Notes: generated from the letters alone by a model not told the origin. Shown: positions 17,362-27,725, numbered from the stretch's first letter. The stretch is DNA of 64,000 nt from Alphaproteobacteria bacterium (GCA_028281325.1 JANQKC010000023.1:92612-156611); one strand, 5' to 3'. A program made the numbers and translations.

Positions 17362-20247
17362 ATGCCGGATACCGCGCCCCTCGACGCACTGGAACAGAAT
17401 GACGACTTCGTTGGACGGCATATCGGGCCGACCGACGGCGATATCGCCACGATGCTGCAAGCGATCGGCGAATCGTCGCTGGATGCACTGATCGACAAGG
17501 CGGTGCCGGCGGCGATCAGGTCGTCCGGACCGCTCGATCTGCCGGCGAGCCGCGGCGAGCAGGACATTCTGGCCGAATTGCGGTCGATCGCGTCGCAGAA
17601 CCAGGTCCTGCGGTCGATGATCGGCATGGGATATTACGACTGCGTCACGCCGCCGGTCATTTTGCGCAACGTGATGGAGAATCCGGGCTGGTACACCGCT
17701 TATACGCCCTATCAGCCGGAAATCAGCCAAGGCCGGCTTGAGGCGTTGATCAACTACCAGACGATGATTTCCGATCTCACCGGGATGGAGATCGCCAACG
17801 CGTCGCTGCTGGACGAAGCGACCGCGGCCGCGGAAGCGATGACCATGTGCCGCCGCGTCGGCCGCAGCAAGAGCGACGCCTTCTTCGTCTCCGCCGATTG
17901 CCATCCGCAGACCATCGATGTCGTCAAGACCCGGGCGGAGCCGTTGGGCATTTCGGTGATCGTGGGCGATCATCGCGCCGGCCCGCCGGAGGGCGGGATT
18001 TTCGGCATGCTTCTGCAATATCCGTCGACGACCGGTGCGGTCGAGGACTATGCGGACATGGTCGCCGCGGCCCATGACAACGGCGCGGTGGTCTGCGTCG
18101 CCGCCGACCTGCTGTCCCTGCTGATGCTGACGCCGCCGGGGGAATGGGGGGCGGATATCGTTGTCGGCAGCGCGCAGCGCTTCGGCGTGCCGCTCGGTTT
18201 CGGCGGCCCGCATGCGGCCTTCATCGCGACACGGGACAAGCACAAGCGCACGCTGCCTGGCCGGCTGGTCGGCGTTTCGGTCGATGCGCGCGGGCGGCCC
18301 GCCTACCGCCTGGCGCTGCAGACGCGTGAACAGCACATCCGCCGCGAAAAGGCCACCAGCAACATCTGCACCGCGCAGGTCCTGCTGGCGGTTATGGCGG
18401 GGCTGTACGCCGTCTATCACGGGCCGGACCGGCTGCGGACCATCGCGGCGCGGGTCCACCGGTTGACGGCGATCCTGGCGGCGGGGCTGGAAAAGCTCGG
18501 CGCGCCGCCGGCCAACAGCGCTTTTTTCGATACGGTGACGGTTCCCGTCGACGACGCGGCGGCGGTGCATCGTCGCGCGGTTTCGGCGGGCATCAATCTG
18601 CGGCGGATCGACGGTGCGACGGTCGGCATCTCGCTCGACGAAACCACGACCGCCGCCGACGTGTCGACCTTGTGGCGGGTCGTCAGCGGACGGGACGAGG
18701 TCGGCTTCACGGTCGCGGATATCGACGCCGACCGGCCCAATGCGCTGCCCGAAGGGTTGCGGCGGACGTCCGACTTCCTGACGCATGAGGTCTTCAACAG
18801 CTATCACTCGGAAACCGAGATGCTGCGGTATCTGCGCCGGTTACAGGCGCGGGATGTGGCGCTCGACCGGTCGATGATACCGCTTGGTTCGTGCACCATG
18901 AAGTTGAACGCGACGGCCGAGATGATTCCGGTGACCTGGCCGGAATTCAGCCGGATCCATCCCTTCGTGCCGTTGGACCAGGCTGCGGGGTACCGCGCGC
19001 TGCTGAACGGTCTGCAGACCATGCTGGAGAAGATCACCGGCTTTGCCGCCGTTTCGCTGCAGCCCAATGCGGGGTCGCAGGGCGAGTATGCGGGATTGCT
19101 GGTCATCAAGCGCTATCACGAGAGCCGGGGCGAGGGGCAGCGGGACGTCTGCATCATTCCCAGTTCGGCGCACGGCACCAACCCGGCGAGCGCGATCCTC
19201 GCCGGGATGACCGTCGTGGTGGTCGCATGCGATGACGACGGCAATATCGATGTTGGCGACCTTCGCGAAAAAGCCGAGGCGCATGCGGACCGGCTGGCTG
19301 CCCTGATGGTGACCTATCCGTCGACGCACGGCGTCTTCGAGGAGAGCATTGTCGAAATCTGCGACATCATCCATGCGAACGGCGGGCAGGTCTACATGGA
19401 CGGCGCGAATCTGAATGCGCTTGTCGGCCTGTGCCTGCCCGGCGCCTTCGGGCCCGATGTCGCGCATCTGAACCTGCACAAGACGTTCTGTATCCCCCAT
19501 GGCGGCGGGGGGCCCGGGGTGGGCCCGATCGGCGTCGGCGCGCATCTCGCCGCGTTCCTGCCCGGTCATGCGGTGATTCCCGAGGCCGGCCCGGAAGGCA
19601 TTGGGGCCGTTGCCGCGGCGCCCTGGGGCAGCGCCAGCATATTGCCGATATCCTGGGCCTATATCGCGATGATGGGCGGTGACGGGCTTACGCGCGCGAC
19701 CGAGGTGGCGATCCTGAACGCGAATTACATCGCCAAGCGGTTGGCCGCGCATTATCCCGTGGTCTACACCGGGGCGCATGGGCTGGTCGCCCACGAATGC
19801 ATCATCGACATCCGGGACTTTAAGGACACCGCGGGCATCACCGTGGACGACGTCGCCAAACGCCTGATGGATTATGGGTTTCATGCGCCGACCATGTCCT
19901 GGCCGGTCGCCGGCACCTTGATGATCGAACCCACGGAAAGCGAGTCGCTGGCGGAAATCGATCGGTTCTGCGACGCGATGATTGCCATCCGCGCGGAAAT
20001 CAAGGCGATCGAATCGGGCGATTGGGACCGGGAAGACAATCCGATGCGGCAGGCGCCGCACACGCCGGAGGATATCGCCGCGGAATGGACGCGCGGGTAC
20101 AGCATCGAACAGGCGGTCTTCCCGGTGCATTCGCTGCGGTCGGATAAATACTGGCCACCGGTCAACCGGATCGATCAGGCCTTTGGGGATCGCAATTTGG
20201 TGTGTAGCTGTCCGCCGTTGGATGCCTATCAGGATGCGGCCGATTGA
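17362..20247 (+). CDS. gcvP: Glycine cleavage system P protein (glycine dehydrogenase, decarboxylating)
   Basis: A 961-residue single-chain P protein, the fused form rather than the split GcvPA/GcvPB pair. It is a PLP enzyme that decarboxylates glycine and loads the H protein. It begins with the [12 protein letters not shown] motif; the PLP lysine is in [18 protein letters not shown] (Lys707) and the [12 protein letters not shown] motif marks the second half. It follows gcvH by 23 bases and ends just before a strong terminator, completing the gcvTHP operon. Confidence 0.97.
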   Translation: MPDTAPLDALEQNDDFVGRHIGPTDGDIATMLQAIGESSLDALIDKAVPAAIRSSGPLDLPASRGEQDILAELRSIASQNQVLRSMIGMGYYDCVTPPVILRNVMENPGWYTAYTPYQPEISQGRLEALINYQTMISDLTGMEIANASLLDEATAAAEAMTMCRRVGRSKSDAFFVSADCHPQTIDVVKTRAEPLGISVIVGDHRAGPPEGGIFGMLLQYPSTTGAVEDYADMVAAAHDNGAVVCVAADLLSLLMLTPPGEWGADIVVGSAQRFGVPLGFGGPHAAFIATRDKHKRTLPGRLVGVSVDARGRPAYRLALQTREQHIRREKATSNICTAQVLLAVMAGLYAVYHGPDRLRTIAARVHRLTAILAAGLEKLGAPPANSAFFDTVTVPVDDAAAVHRRAVSAGINLRRIDGATVGISLDETTTAADVSTLWRVVSGRDEVGFTVADIDADRPNALPEGLRRTSDFLTHEVFNSYHSETEMLRYLRRLQARDVALDRSMIPLGSCTMKLNATAEMIPVTWPEFSRIHPFVPLDQAAGYRALLNGLQTMLEKITGFAAVSLQPNAGSQGEYAGLLVIKRYHESRGEGQRDVCIIPSSAHGTNPASAILAGMTVVVVACDDDGNIDVGDLREKAEAHADRLAALMVTYPSTHGVFEESIVEICDIIHANGGQVYMDGANLNALVGLCLPGAFGPDVAHLNLHKTFCIPHGGGGPGVGPIGVGAHLAAFLPGHAVIPEAGPEGIGAVAAAPWGSASILPISWAYIAMMGGDGLTRATEVAILNANYIAKRLAAHYPVVYTGAHGLVAHECIIDIRDFKDTAGITVDDVAKRLMDYGFHAPTMSWPVAGTLMIEPTESESLAEIDRFCDAMIAIRAEIKAIESGDWDREDNPMRQAPHTPEDIAAEWTRGYSIEQAVFPVHSLRSDKYWPPVNRIDQAFGDRNLVCSCPPLDAYQDAAD

Positions 20248-20274
20248 CGCGCGGTACCGGTAAGGCGGATACAG

Positions 20275-20305
20275 AAAACGGCGCGGTCAAGGCCGCGCCG
20301 TTTTT
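20275..20305. terminator. Bidirectional rho-independent terminator between gcvP and atpF
   Basis: A perfect 12-bp stem, AAAACGGCGCGG (20275-20286) with CCGCGCCGTTTT (20293-20304), closes a six-base loop. It is followed by T's on the plus strand and, read in reverse, also ends in a run of T's. The two flanking operons converge on it. Confidence 0.9.
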
Positions 20306-20323
20306 GCGGTATTGATGACGGGT

Positions 20324-20815
20324 TTACTGAAGCTTCTGCGGCAGTTCCGCCACCGCTTTCTCCACCAGCGAGTCCGATAGCGACCCGGTGACTTTTTCGG
20401 CGAGGATCTTCTCGGTCGCGGCGACCGCAAGATCGACCGCGACTTCGCGCACTTCCTGTACGGCGGCGGCTTCGGCTTGCGCGATCTTCTCGACGGCCAG
20501 TTCCTTTTGACGTTCCAGAAGCGCGTTGAGATCGCGCTCCGCAGCAGCCCGCAGCGCTTCCGCATCCTGCTTGGCGCGGTTGACGATCTCCTCGGCTTCT
20601 TGCTGCGCTTCCCGTTGCTTGCGCTGATACGACGCCAGCAGGGTCTGGGCTTCCTCACGGAGTTGCTGGGCCTGTTCGACCTCCGTGCGGATCGTGTCGA
20701 TACGGCTGTCCAGCCCCTTCAGGATAACCCTCTTCATCGGCTTGAACGCCAGGACGAAGAAGACGACGAACGCAATGGCGGCCCAGAATGCCGCGTCTTG
20801 CAGCAAGCTGCTCAT
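20324..20815 (-). CDS. atpF: ATP synthase Fo subunit b
   Basis: A 163-residue stalk protein with one N-terminal membrane helix (AFWAAIAFVVFFVLAF) followed by a long charged coiled coil rich in Glu, Gln, Ala and Lys. It forms the peripheral stalk together with b'. Its ATG overlaps the stop of the b' gene (ATGA), so the pair is translationally coupled. It is last in the Fo operon; the F1 genes are not adjacent, as is usual in Rhodospirillales and related orders. Confidence 0.93.
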   Translation of the reverse strand: MSSLLQDAAFWAAIAFVVFFVLAFKPMKRVILKGLDSRIDTIRTEVEQAQQLREEAQTLLASYQRKQREAQQEAEEIVNRAKQDAEALRAAAERDLNALLERQKELAVEKIAQAEAAAVQEVREVAVDLAVAATEKILAEKVTGSLSDSLVEKAVAELPQKLQ

Positions 20816-21306
20816 GCCCGGCTCTCCTCAAGCGCGGCGCGGATGGCGCGGTCGGCGTCCTGCTCGGCAACCTCCGCGCCGATTAGGCGTTGCGTGGCGC
20901 TTTGAACCACGCCGAGGGTCGCCTCCCGGATGTTGTCCACCGCTTCGGTCTTTTCGCCTGCGATCCGTGCCTCGGCGGCTTGCGCCTGCTCAAGCAGCGT
21001 CCGCGACAGCGCTTCCTGCTGCTTTGTCCGCTCCTCGGTCATTTCCTGCGCGGTCCGATGGTGCACGCCTTGCGCTTCCGACGTCGCGTCGGCCAAGGTC
21101 TTCTCGTAGGCCGCAAGCACTTCTTCCGCTTCCGCTTTCAGCGTTTCCGCCTTCTCCAGATCGCCCTCGATCCGTTCTTGGCGCGTGTTGAGCACTTCCG
21201 TCATTCGCGGAAGGGCGACCTTCCACGCAATCAGGAACAGCGCCGTGAACGTCAGAAAGAGCCAAAAAAGCTGCGTTGCGAATGTCGACGGATCGAGTTG
21301 GGGCAT
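20812..21306 (-). CDS. atpF': ATP synthase Fo subunit b'
   Basis: A 164-residue b-type subunit. It starts MPQLDPSTFATQLFWLF, the characteristic b' N-terminus of alphaproteobacteria and cyanobacteria, with a single membrane helix (about residues 12-32) and then a long helical stalk. With subunit b it makes a heterodimeric peripheral stalk holding F1 against Fo. It lies between atpE (40 bases upstream) and atpF (overlapping). Also named atpG or atpX in some annotations. Confidence 0.93.
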   Translation of the reverse strand: MPQLDPSTFATQLFWLFLTFTALFLIAWKVALPRMTEVLNTRQERIEGDLEKAETLKAEAEEVLAAYEKTLADATSEAQGVHHRTAQEMTEERTKQQEALSRTLLEQAQAAEARIAGEKTEAVDNIREATLGVVQSATQRLIGAEVAEQDADRAIRAALEESRA

Positions 21307-21346
21307 GGCGTCGCTCTCCGGCCAGTTCGGTTAACGCGAGTTCGAC

Positions 21347-21571
21347 TTAGCCGAACAGGATCAGGAACGAAATCAGCAATGCGTACAGCGCGACGGCCTC
21401 GACCAGCGCGAAGCCGATCCACATGAATAGCTGAACCTGGGGAATTGCGCCTGGGTTGCGCGCGCCGGAGGAAATCATCGTGGAAAAGATATTGGCCATA
21501 CCAGCACCAACACCGCCGAGTCCGACGACCGCCACACCCGCACCAATGAATTTTGCGGCCTCTACTTCCAT
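21347..21571 (-). CDS. atpE: ATP synthase Fo subunit c
   Basis: A 74-residue hairpin of two membrane helices that makes up the proton-driven rotor ring. The first helix is rich in glycine (AVVGLGGVGAGMANIF), the polar loop has the conserved ARNPG motif (Arg38), and the proton-carrying carboxylate is Glu58 in FALVEAVALYALL. The open frame extends upstream to 21700, but ATG at 21571, after AAGGACGAAGAAG, gives the usual length. No sodium-binding motif is evident, so protons are the likely coupling ion. Confidence 0.96.
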   Translation of the reverse strand: MEVEAAKFIGAGVAVVGLGGVGAGMANIFSTMISSGARNPGAIPQVQLFMWIGFALVEAVALYALLISFLILFG

Positions 21572-21644
21572 CTTCTTCGTCCTTTCTGCTTTTTGATCAA
21601 TCGTATGACGTTGGGATTTTCGTGATCTAGACCGCCGACCGGCA

Positions 21645-22391
21645 TCAATGCATGTGCAGGGCGTCGTTGAGATACACGCAAGTAAGAATGGTGAATACAT
21701 ACGCCTGCAAGAAGGCGATGATCAGTTTCAATCCTGTCAGCACGATCACCATCAACAGCGGTGCGACGCCGGCGATGCCCAGCAAGAAGATGAAGCCCGC
21801 AAAGACCTTCACCATCGTGTGGCCTGCCGTCATGTTCGCGAACAACCGGAGCGACAGGCTCACGGGACGCGCCAAGTAGGAGAGGATTTCAATCGGGATC
21901 ATCAGAGGGGCCAGGAACCACGGCACGCCCTCCGGCAGAAAAAACCCGAAAAACTTGAAGCCGTGCTTGATGAATCCGATCAGTGTCACCCCGATGAACA
22001 CCGCGAACGCCAAGCCGAAGGTAACGGCGATTTGGCTGGTGAAGGCGAAACTGTAGGGAACCATGCCGATCATGTTGCCGGCCAGGACGAACATGAACAA
22101 CGTGAAGATGAAGGGGAAGTACCGCCGTCCCTCTTGCCCCACGTTGTCTCGGATCATGTTGGCGATGAATTCGTATGACATTTCGGCGACGATCTGCCAA
22201 CGGCCCGGCACCAGCGCGCCGCGGCGCATGCTGAACACCAGGAAAGAAGAGACCAGCACCACCGCCGCGACCATCGCCAGCGACGAATTGGTGAACGACA
22301 CATCCACGCCGCCGACTTCGAACGGGATGATCTTCTGAATCATGAATTGCGCGAGGGGACCTTGGCTCTCGCCGGCGCCTGCCTGTGCCAT
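21645..22391 (-). CDS. atpB: ATP synthase Fo subunit a
   Basis: A 248-residue polytopic membrane protein that forms the proton half-channels. The essential arginine is in SLSLRLFANMTAGH, and the EFIANMIRDNVGQEGRRYFPF and ILTCVYLNDALHMH segments are typical of alphaproteobacterial subunit a. It lies between atpI and atpE in the usual order. Confidence 0.96.
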   Translation of the reverse strand: MAQAGAGESQGPLAQFMIQKIIPFEVGGVDVSFTNSSLAMVAAVVLVSSFLVFSMRRGALVPGRWQIVAEMSYEFIANMIRDNVGQEGRRYFPFIFTLFMFVLAGNMIGMVPYSFAFTSQIAVTFGLAFAVFIGVTLIGFIKHGFKFFGFFLPEGVPWFLAPLMIPIEILSYLARPVSLSLRLFANMTAGHTMVKVFAGFIFLLGIAGVAPLLMVIVLTGLKLIIAFLQAYVFTILTCVYLNDALHMH

Positions 22392-22403
22392 TTTTTGCCC
22401 TTA

Positions 22404-22775
22404 TTAGCTCCCCTTGTCCCCGTTCGGCGGGTCTTCCCGCGTTGGGGCGGCGTTATCGTTCCGGCGATACCCCGCAGCATAACCATGGCCGCTGACCGCG
22501 CGGTAAACATTCAAAAATCCGGCCGCGCTCCCCATGAAAAAGAACACAACCAAAAACAAAGGCCCAGTGTCTAGCCACCGATCGAGCAGTAACCCGATCC
22601 CGATACCTACCATAAGCGCCGCAACCAACTCGATGCCGATCTTTAGTCCGAAACCCAACCCTGATTTGATCGTTTTAGGGCCTTTGGTTTCGTCTGGGCC
22701 CGACCGGTCGTCGCGCGCCTTGCGAAGCTTGGCATCCAGGTCATCCAGGGAAGGCGAAGGTTTTTTCTCTCTCAT
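22404..22775 (-). CDS. atpI: ATP synthase protein I
   Basis: A 123-residue protein with two membrane helices (GIELVAALMVGIGIGLLLD and the PLFLVVFFFMGSAAGFLNVYR segment) and charged ends. AtpI is a small assembly factor thought to help build the c-ring. It is the first gene of the Fo operon, 12 bases upstream of atpB, and starts about 60 bases downstream of the predicted promoter start. Confidence 0.9.
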   Translation of the reverse strand: MREKKPSPSLDDLDAKLRKARDDRSGPDETKGPKTIKSGLGFGLKIGIELVAALMVGIGIGLLLDRWLDTGPLFLVVFFFMGSAAGFLNVYRAVSGHGYAAGYRRNDNAAPTREDPPNGDKGS

Positions 22776-22843
22776 GCCCCCACCGCCCCGGACACGCGGA
22801 CCAACCTTACCGTCAGGCTGCCCCCGCGCCCGAAATCGCGCGC

Positions 22844-22872
22844 ACGATAGAGAGCAGGGTAAGAGCTGTCAA
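22844..22872 (-). promoter_or_regulatory. Promoter of the atpIBEF'F operon
   Basis: On the minus strand TTGACA (22872-22867) is followed after exactly 17 bases by TATCGT (22849-22844). The predicted start near 22837 leaves a leader of about 60 bases before atpI. It lies in the 172-base gap between smc and atpI. Confidence 0.6.
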
Positions 22873-22947
22873 GGCGCAATGGTGCGCCGCGGAAATGGCG
22901 TGAAAGCGGCGGTTTCTTGCGCGCTTTCGAATGCAAAAAGGTGCCGG

Positions 22948-25900
22948 TTAGGCTGAATCGCGCAATTCCTCGGCGCGCCGCAGGTCGACGGATACGAGCT
23001 GGCTGACCCCGCGTTCGCCCATCGTGACGCCATAGAGCCGGTCCATCCGGGCCATTGTCATGCGGTGATGCGTCACGCAGAGGAACCGGGTGTCGCCCGA
23101 ATGCGCGATCTGGTCCAGCAGCGTGCAGAATCGGTCCACGTTGGCGTCGTCGAGCGGCGCGTCGACCTCGTCGAGCACGCAGATCGGGGCCGGGTTGGTC
23201 AGGAACACCGCGAACAGCAGCGAGAGCGCCGTCAACGCCTGCTCGCCACCCGACAACAGCGACATGATCTGCAGCTTCTTGCCCGGTGGACTCGCCATGA
23301 TTTCCAGGCCGGCGTCGAGCGGGTCGTCCGCTTCGGTCAGGCGCAAATGCGCGCGACCGCCGCCGAACAGCCGCACGAACAATTCCTGGAAATGCTTGTT
23401 GACCGTCTCGAAGGCGGCCAGCAGCCGTTCGCGGCCCTCGCGGTTGAGCGAGGAAATGCCTTGCCGTAACCGTGCGATCGCCGCGATCAGGTCTTCGCGC
23501 TCCGACTGCATGGTCGTGATCTGCTCTTCCAATTCGGTCAGTTCGGCTTCGGCCCGCAGGTTGACCGGGCCCATGGCGTCGCGTTGGCGCGTCAGGCGTT
23601 CGATCTTCGCCTCGACCTCGTCCAGCGCCGGTAACGCGGCGTCCATTTCGATCTGGGCTTCCCGCAGCACGTTTTCCGGGCTGCAGTTCAGACGTTCGGT
23701 GATGCGTTCGACGACGGCGCGGCATTCGATTTCGGCCTGTTCGACCTGCGCCTCGTTGCGCACCCGGTTTTCCCGCGCTTCCGCGAGCGACGCTTCTGCC
23801 TTGCGGAGACCGCTGTCGGCTTCTTCGAGGGTCGTTTCGCCCTGCGCCAGCTGGTCGGCGGCGGCGTTCCGGGTCTGCTCGGACGCGCCGATCGTGTCGA
23901 GCAGCGCCGCGCGCTGGGTTTGGATTTCGGCCGGTCGCTCGCCCAGTTGCGTGCGCCGTTGTTGGGCCGCGTCCCGGCGTTCCGTCAGATGCGCCAGCCG
24001 TTCCGCGGCGCCATCCGCGCGCTGCTGCCAGGTAATGCGATCTTGGTCGATGGCGGCCAGCCGGCGTCGGCGGTCGTCGACCTCGCGCACCAGGATATCG
24101 TGGGCGCCGCGGCATTCGGCCTCGACGCGGCGCAACTCGGTTATTTCTCCGCGCAGCGTTTCGATCCGCTGGCGTGTTTCCATCGGGTCTTCCAGGGCGG
24201 CAATCGCGGCCTCGATCGTGCGGAACTCCTGCTCGGCTTCCCGCAGGTCGTTGGCGTGCTGCTCGGCATTCTCGGTCAGCGTGGCGACCCGGGACTTGTT
24301 GCCCGCCGCCGCGCTCGCCGCTTTCGCATGTTTTTCCCGCGCCGCGTTTTGCCGCGCATAGGCCTCTTCCAGGATCTGCCGGACCCGCTTCTCAGCCGCC
24401 GCGGCGCTTTGTGCCGCGCTCTCGATCTCGCGCAGACGGCTGGCGGCCCGCTCTGCCGCCGCGTTCGCGGTGACGAGTTGCGATTGGATCTCCGTCAGCC
24501 GGTTGCGCTGCTGCAGGCGTTTCGCCGCCGGCGTCGGCGCGCCCGCCTTGATCGTGTATCCGTCCCAGCGCCAGAGCGCCCCGTCCCGCGAAACCAGCCG
24601 TTGGCCGGGCCGCAGTCCATCCGCGAGGGCCGCGCCTTGCGCCGCGTTGTCGATCACGCCGATAAAGGCGAGGCGGCGCGCCAGGACGTCCGGCCCGGTC
24701 ACGAACCGGGACAGCGGGGTTGCCGGCTCCGGCAGCGCCGGCGGCGAATCGTCACCCCGGCGCATGGCCCAGTGAATCTCGGCCGCGGTGTCGATCGGGG
24801 CGGTCAGGTCCTCGCCGAGCGCCGCGCCCAGCGCCGCCTCGTATCCGGTCTCGACCCGCAGCGCATCGATCAGCGGCGGAAACAGGTCGGCTTCGTCGGT
24901 CTGCAGCACGTCGGCGAGCGCCTGTTCCTCGGCGGCCAGTTTCGACCGTTCCGAGTCGGCGGCTTGCGCCGCGTTACGGGCCATGGCTTCCGCGTCGCCC
25001 GCTTCGCTGCGCGCCTGTTCGGCGGTCGCCAGATCCCGGCGCGCGGCTTCCACCGCGGCTTCCGTTGTGGCGATTTCCCGCTCGGCGGTTTGCAGCGCCA
25101 TGTCCTGGTCGATTTCGGTGGAGAGTTTGTCGCGCTCGACGCCGATATCGTTGAGGCGCGACTGCAGCCGGGCCATCCGCTGCTGTAATTCCACATGCTG
25201 CCGGGTGAGCGCGCCGGCCTGGGCTTCCGCTTTTACGACCGCCTCGGTCAGCGCGCTGAGTTCTTCCTCCCGCGCGCGGAGGTTGGATTGCGCCGTTTCC
25301 AGGTTCTGCCGCGCCGCGGCCTGGGCGTCTTCCTCGCCGTCGCTTGCGGTCGCGATTTCGGTCTTTTCCGTCTCGAGCTGGCCGAGCGCCTGCCGCGCGT
25401 CGTTGGCGAGCGTCCGTTCGCGCTCGATATCACCCGATATCTGGCCGAGCTGCTGATCGGTCTGGTTGATGCCTTCCTGGACGCGGCCTTCTTCGCTTTC
25501 CAGTTCCCGGCGGGCCATGATCAGACGCTGCAGTTCGGCCGCCGCCGTCGCCTCCGCCTCGCGCAGGCCCTGCATCGCCGCCGCCGCTTCGCTTTGTTGC
25601 GTTGCCATGGCGCCGGCGGCGGCGGTGAGCTGGGTCACGGTCGCATCGCTCGCCTTGAGCTGTTCGTCGGCGGCGTTCTTGGCCGCCGTCGCGGTGGTCC
25701 AACGCACATGCAATTGGATCGCTTCGAACTGCCGCAATTCTTCCGAGACCTTGCGGTATCGCGTCGCCTGCCGGGCTTGCCGTTGCAGCCCTTGGTATTG
25801 GCCTTCGAGTGCGCCGATCACGTCGTCGAGCCGTTCGAGGTTGGTCTCGGCGGCGCGCAGGCGCAGTTCGGCTTCGTGCCGGCGGGAATGCAGCCCCTTG

Positions 25901-26409
25901 ATGCCCGCGGCCTCTTCGAGCAGGGTCCGGCGTTCAGTCGGCTTCGCGCCGATCAGCGCGCCGATCCGCCCTTGGCTGACCATGGCGGTCGAATGCGCGC
26001 CCGTCGCCATATCCGCGAACAGGAGCTGGACGTCACGGGCGCGCACCTCGCGGCCGTTGATGCGGTACGTCGATCCCGATCCGCGTTCGATGCGGCGGGA
26101 AATCTCGATTTCTTCGCTGTCGTTGTATTGCGCCGGCGCGTCGCGGTCGCTGTTGTCGAGATGCAGGATCACCTCGGCGATGTTCCGCGCCGGGCGGTTG
26201 GCGGTGCCGCCGAAGATGACGTCGTCCATCTCGCCGCCGCGCATCTGCTTGGCCGAGGTCTCGCCCATGACCCAGCGCAGGGCTTCGACGACGTTCGACT
26301 TGCCGCAGCCGTTGGGCCCGACGACGCCGGTCATGCCCGGTTCGATGGTCACCTCGGTGGGTTCTACGAAGGACTTGAACCCGGTGAGTCGGACTTTGGA
26401 AAAATGCAC
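22948..26409 (-). CDS. smc: Chromosome segregation protein SMC
   Basis: A protein of about 1153 residues with full SMC architecture. The N-terminal ATPase part has Walker A in VGPNGCGKSNVVEALRW. Two long coiled-coil arms rich in Glu, Arg, Ala and Gln flank a hinge near the middle (around LRVETGYEAALGAALGEDL). The C-terminal part has the signature LLSGGEQALTALSLLF and Walker B CVLDEVDAPLD. It compacts and segregates chromosomes. GTG at 26409 gives the usual HFSKVRLTGFKSF start; an in-frame TTG at 26424 would add five residues. No scpA or scpB gene lies in the window. Confidence 0.95.
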   Translation of the reverse strand: MHFSKVRLTGFKSFVEPTEVTIEPGMTGVVGPNGCGKSNVVEALRWVMGETSAKQMRGGEMDDVIFGGTANRPARNIAEVILHLDNSDRDAPAQYNDSEEIEISRRIERGSGSTYRINGREVRARDVQLLFADMATGAHSTAMVSQGRIGALIGAKPTERRTLLEEAAGIKGLHSRRHEAELRLRAAETNLERLDDVIGALEGQYQGLQRQARQATRYRKVSEELRQFEAIQLHVRWTTATAAKNAADEQLKASDATVTQLTAAAGAMATQQSEAAAAMQGLREAEATAAAELQRLIMARRELESEEGRVQEGINQTDQQLGQISGDIERERTLANDARQALGQLETEKTEIATASDGEEDAQAAARQNLETAQSNLRAREEELSALTEAVVKAEAQAGALTRQHVELQQRMARLQSRLNDIGVERDKLSTEIDQDMALQTAEREIATTEAAVEAARRDLATAEQARSEAGDAEAMARNAAQAADSERSKLAAEEQALADVLQTDEADLFPPLIDALRVETGYEAALGAALGEDLTAPIDTAAEIHWAMRRGDDSPPALPEPATPLSRFVTGPDVLARRLAFIGVIDNAAQGAALADGLRPGQRLVSRDGALWRWDGYTIKAGAPTPAAKRLQQRNRLTEIQSQLVTANAAAERAASRLREIESAAQSAAAAEKRVRQILEEAYARQNAAREKHAKAASAAAGNKSRVATLTENAEQHANDLREAEQEFRTIEAAIAALEDPMETRQRIETLRGEITELRRVEAECRGAHDILVREVDDRRRRLAAIDQDRITWQQRADGAAERLAHLTERRDAAQQRRTQLGERPAEIQTQRAALLDTIGASEQTRNAAADQLAQGETTLEEADSGLRKAEASLAEARENRVRNEAQVEQAEIECRAVVERITERLNCSPENVLREAQIEMDAALPALDEVEAKIERLTRQRDAMGPVNLRAEAELTELEEQITTMQSEREDLIAAIARLRQGISSLNREGRERLLAAFETVNKHFQELFVRLFGGGRAHLRLTEADDPLDAGLEIMASPPGKKLQIMSLLSGGEQALTALSLLFAVFLTNPAPICVLDEVDAPLDDANVDRFCTLLDQIAHSGDTRFLCVTHHRMTMARMDRLYGVTMGERGVSQLVSVDLRRAEELRDSA

Positions 26410-26461
26410 TGGCGGTCCGGTCAACTACATCGTGCGGCACGATCGCCGCAGAACATCGACC

Positions 26462-27061
26462 TTACGGCATGGCTTTCTTGAAGGCTTCCTCGAAAACTTC
26501 GTAAGGCTGCGCCCCGGAAATCTTCTGGCCATTGACGAGAAAGGTCGGGGTTGCGTTTACCCCATGTTTCTCCTGACCTTCAAGTTGGACTTTTCGGATT
26601 CCCTGAAAAAGTTCCTCGTTGCTGGTGCAGGCCTCGAAATCCTTCTGGCTCATGCCGCCGAGTTTTCCGATACGGGCGAGGGCCGCGCCGGGCTGTTGGC
26701 TTTGGCTCCAGCTTTGTTGATTTTGGAACAGCACCTCGATGAATTGGAAATACCGGTCGGGCGGCGCGCAGCGCGCCATCATCGCCGCGGCATAGGCCGC
26801 GCCCCCCAGCGGGAAGTCCCGCATGACGAGTTTGACCTTGCCGGTGTCGATGTAGTTTTTCTTGATTTTTGGCAGTGTGTTAGCGTGAAAACTGGCGCAG
26901 TGCGGACAGCCCAGCGACGAGTACTCGATCAGTGTGACGGGCGCGTTCGGGTCGCCCAGCACACGTTCTTTCAACGCTTCTTCGGTCGGCAGGGGTTCGG
27001 CCTCCGCGCATGCCGAAAACAGCAAGGCGACGGCACCCAAGAACACAGCGAATAGCTTCAC
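26462..27061 (-). CDS. DsbA-family thioredoxin (exported)
   Basis: A 199-residue exported protein of the DsbA/thioredoxin_4 family. It has a signal sequence (KLFAVFLGAVALLFSAC), possibly of lipoprotein type although the lipobox FSAC is not ideal. The active site is CPHC in EYSSLGCPHCASFH, and the cis-proline loop VNATPTFLVNG follows. It would oxidise or isomerise disulfides in the periplasm. GTG at 27061, after GGGAG, removes a spurious upstream extension. It lies about 50 bases upstream of smc, the arrangement usual in alphaproteobacteria. Confidence 0.9.
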   Translation of the reverse strand: MKLFAVFLGAVALLFSACAEAEPLPTEEALKERVLGDPNAPVTLIEYSSLGCPHCASFHANTLPKIKKNYIDTGKVKLVMRDFPLGGAAYAAAMMARCAPPDRYFQFIEVLFQNQQSWSQSQQPGAALARIGKLGGMSQKDFEACTSNEELFQGIRKVQLEGQEKHGVNATPTFLVNGQKISGAQPYEVFEEAFKKAMP

Positions 27062-27167
27062 CTGACACTCCCAAAAATGATTCAAATCGGGCGGAGTATA
27101 GAAGTAGCAATACGGCACCTTCAAGGCGCAGGCCGTGACCCATTCATCACATCAACGTTAACAGAAA

Positions 27168-27185
27168 TAAGGAATTAATTCCTTA
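27168..27185. repeat. 18-bp perfect palindrome at the end of the DUF721 gene
   Basis: TAAGGAATT followed directly by AATTCCTTA. It contains the stop codon of the DUF721 gene and lies about 110 bases upstream of the dsbA-like gene. It could be an operator or simply a chance AT-rich palindrome. Confidence 0.5.
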
Positions 27186-27725
27186 ATCGCGCCGCTTTTT
27201 ATCACGCGATTCGGCGCGTCGGATCGCTGCGCCCAAACGCTCAAGGCTGGCGCGGAGATTCGGGTCGTCGACGTCGGCGATCGCCTTTGCCGTTTCGGCT
27301 GGTATCGGGGTGATCGTGGTGGGTTCGGATGGCGGGTTTCGGGGCCGACGTTCGTCCAATTGTCGTTTGGTCATCGGCGCTTGGATATAGGTCAGCCGCG
27401 CGATGGCGTTGTAGCCCAGAAAAGCGTTCACCCGCTGGATGATCTGCGGTTCCAGATGCTGCAGTTCCAGCGCGGTGCCGCTGTCGGCGCGGATATGAAG
27501 CGTGCCGCCGTCGCGCTGCCGGGGCGGGAAACCGAGCTTCACGGGTTGGCAGGTCGCCGCAAGATCGGGTCCGATGACGGTGTGCCATTCCTCGATCAAG
27601 GCGGCGGAGGAGAAGCCGTGTTTGCCGAGGGCGCGTTTCGTCAGGCCATGCATCAGCGCCCCGACCGGCCGCAATTTGCCGGGCCGGCGCTCGTCCTTGC
27701 CTTTCTTCGCCGGTACGCGCGCCAT
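27183..27725 (-). CDS. DUF721 (DciA-like) protein
   Basis: A 180-residue protein with a DUF721 domain: RPVGALMHGLTKRALGKHGF, the IEEWHTVIGPDLAATCQPVKL segment and LHIRADSGTALELQHLEPQI. The C-terminal third is polar and probably disordered. DciA, a DUF721 member, loads the replicative helicase DnaB in bacteria lacking DnaC; an equivalent role here is an inference. ATG at 27725, after AAGGTGG, is preferred over the GTG two codons upstream. It is divergent from mutY with about 50 bases between them. Confidence 0.85.
   Translation of the reverse strand: MARVPAKKGKDERRPGKLRPVGALMHGLTKRALGKHGFSSAALIEEWHTVIGPDLAATCQPVKLGFPPRQRDGGTLHIRADSGTALELQHLEPQIIQRVNAFLGYNAIARLTYIQAPMTKRQLDERRPRNPPSEPTTITPIPAETAKAIADVDDPNLRASLERLGAAIRRAESRDKKRRD

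Noticed and set aside
17335..18807. A 490-codon open frame on the minus strand within gcvP
   Set aside because: It lies wholly antisense to a strongly conserved gene; the translation is Arg/Asp/His-rich with no recognisable motif, typical of GC-rich shadow frames.
22772..24115. A 447-codon minus-strand frame running from the smc 3' part to atpI
   Set aside because: Low-complexity Arg/Gly/Pro/Ala translation in a second frame of smc; the SMC Walker B and signature motifs are in the other frame.
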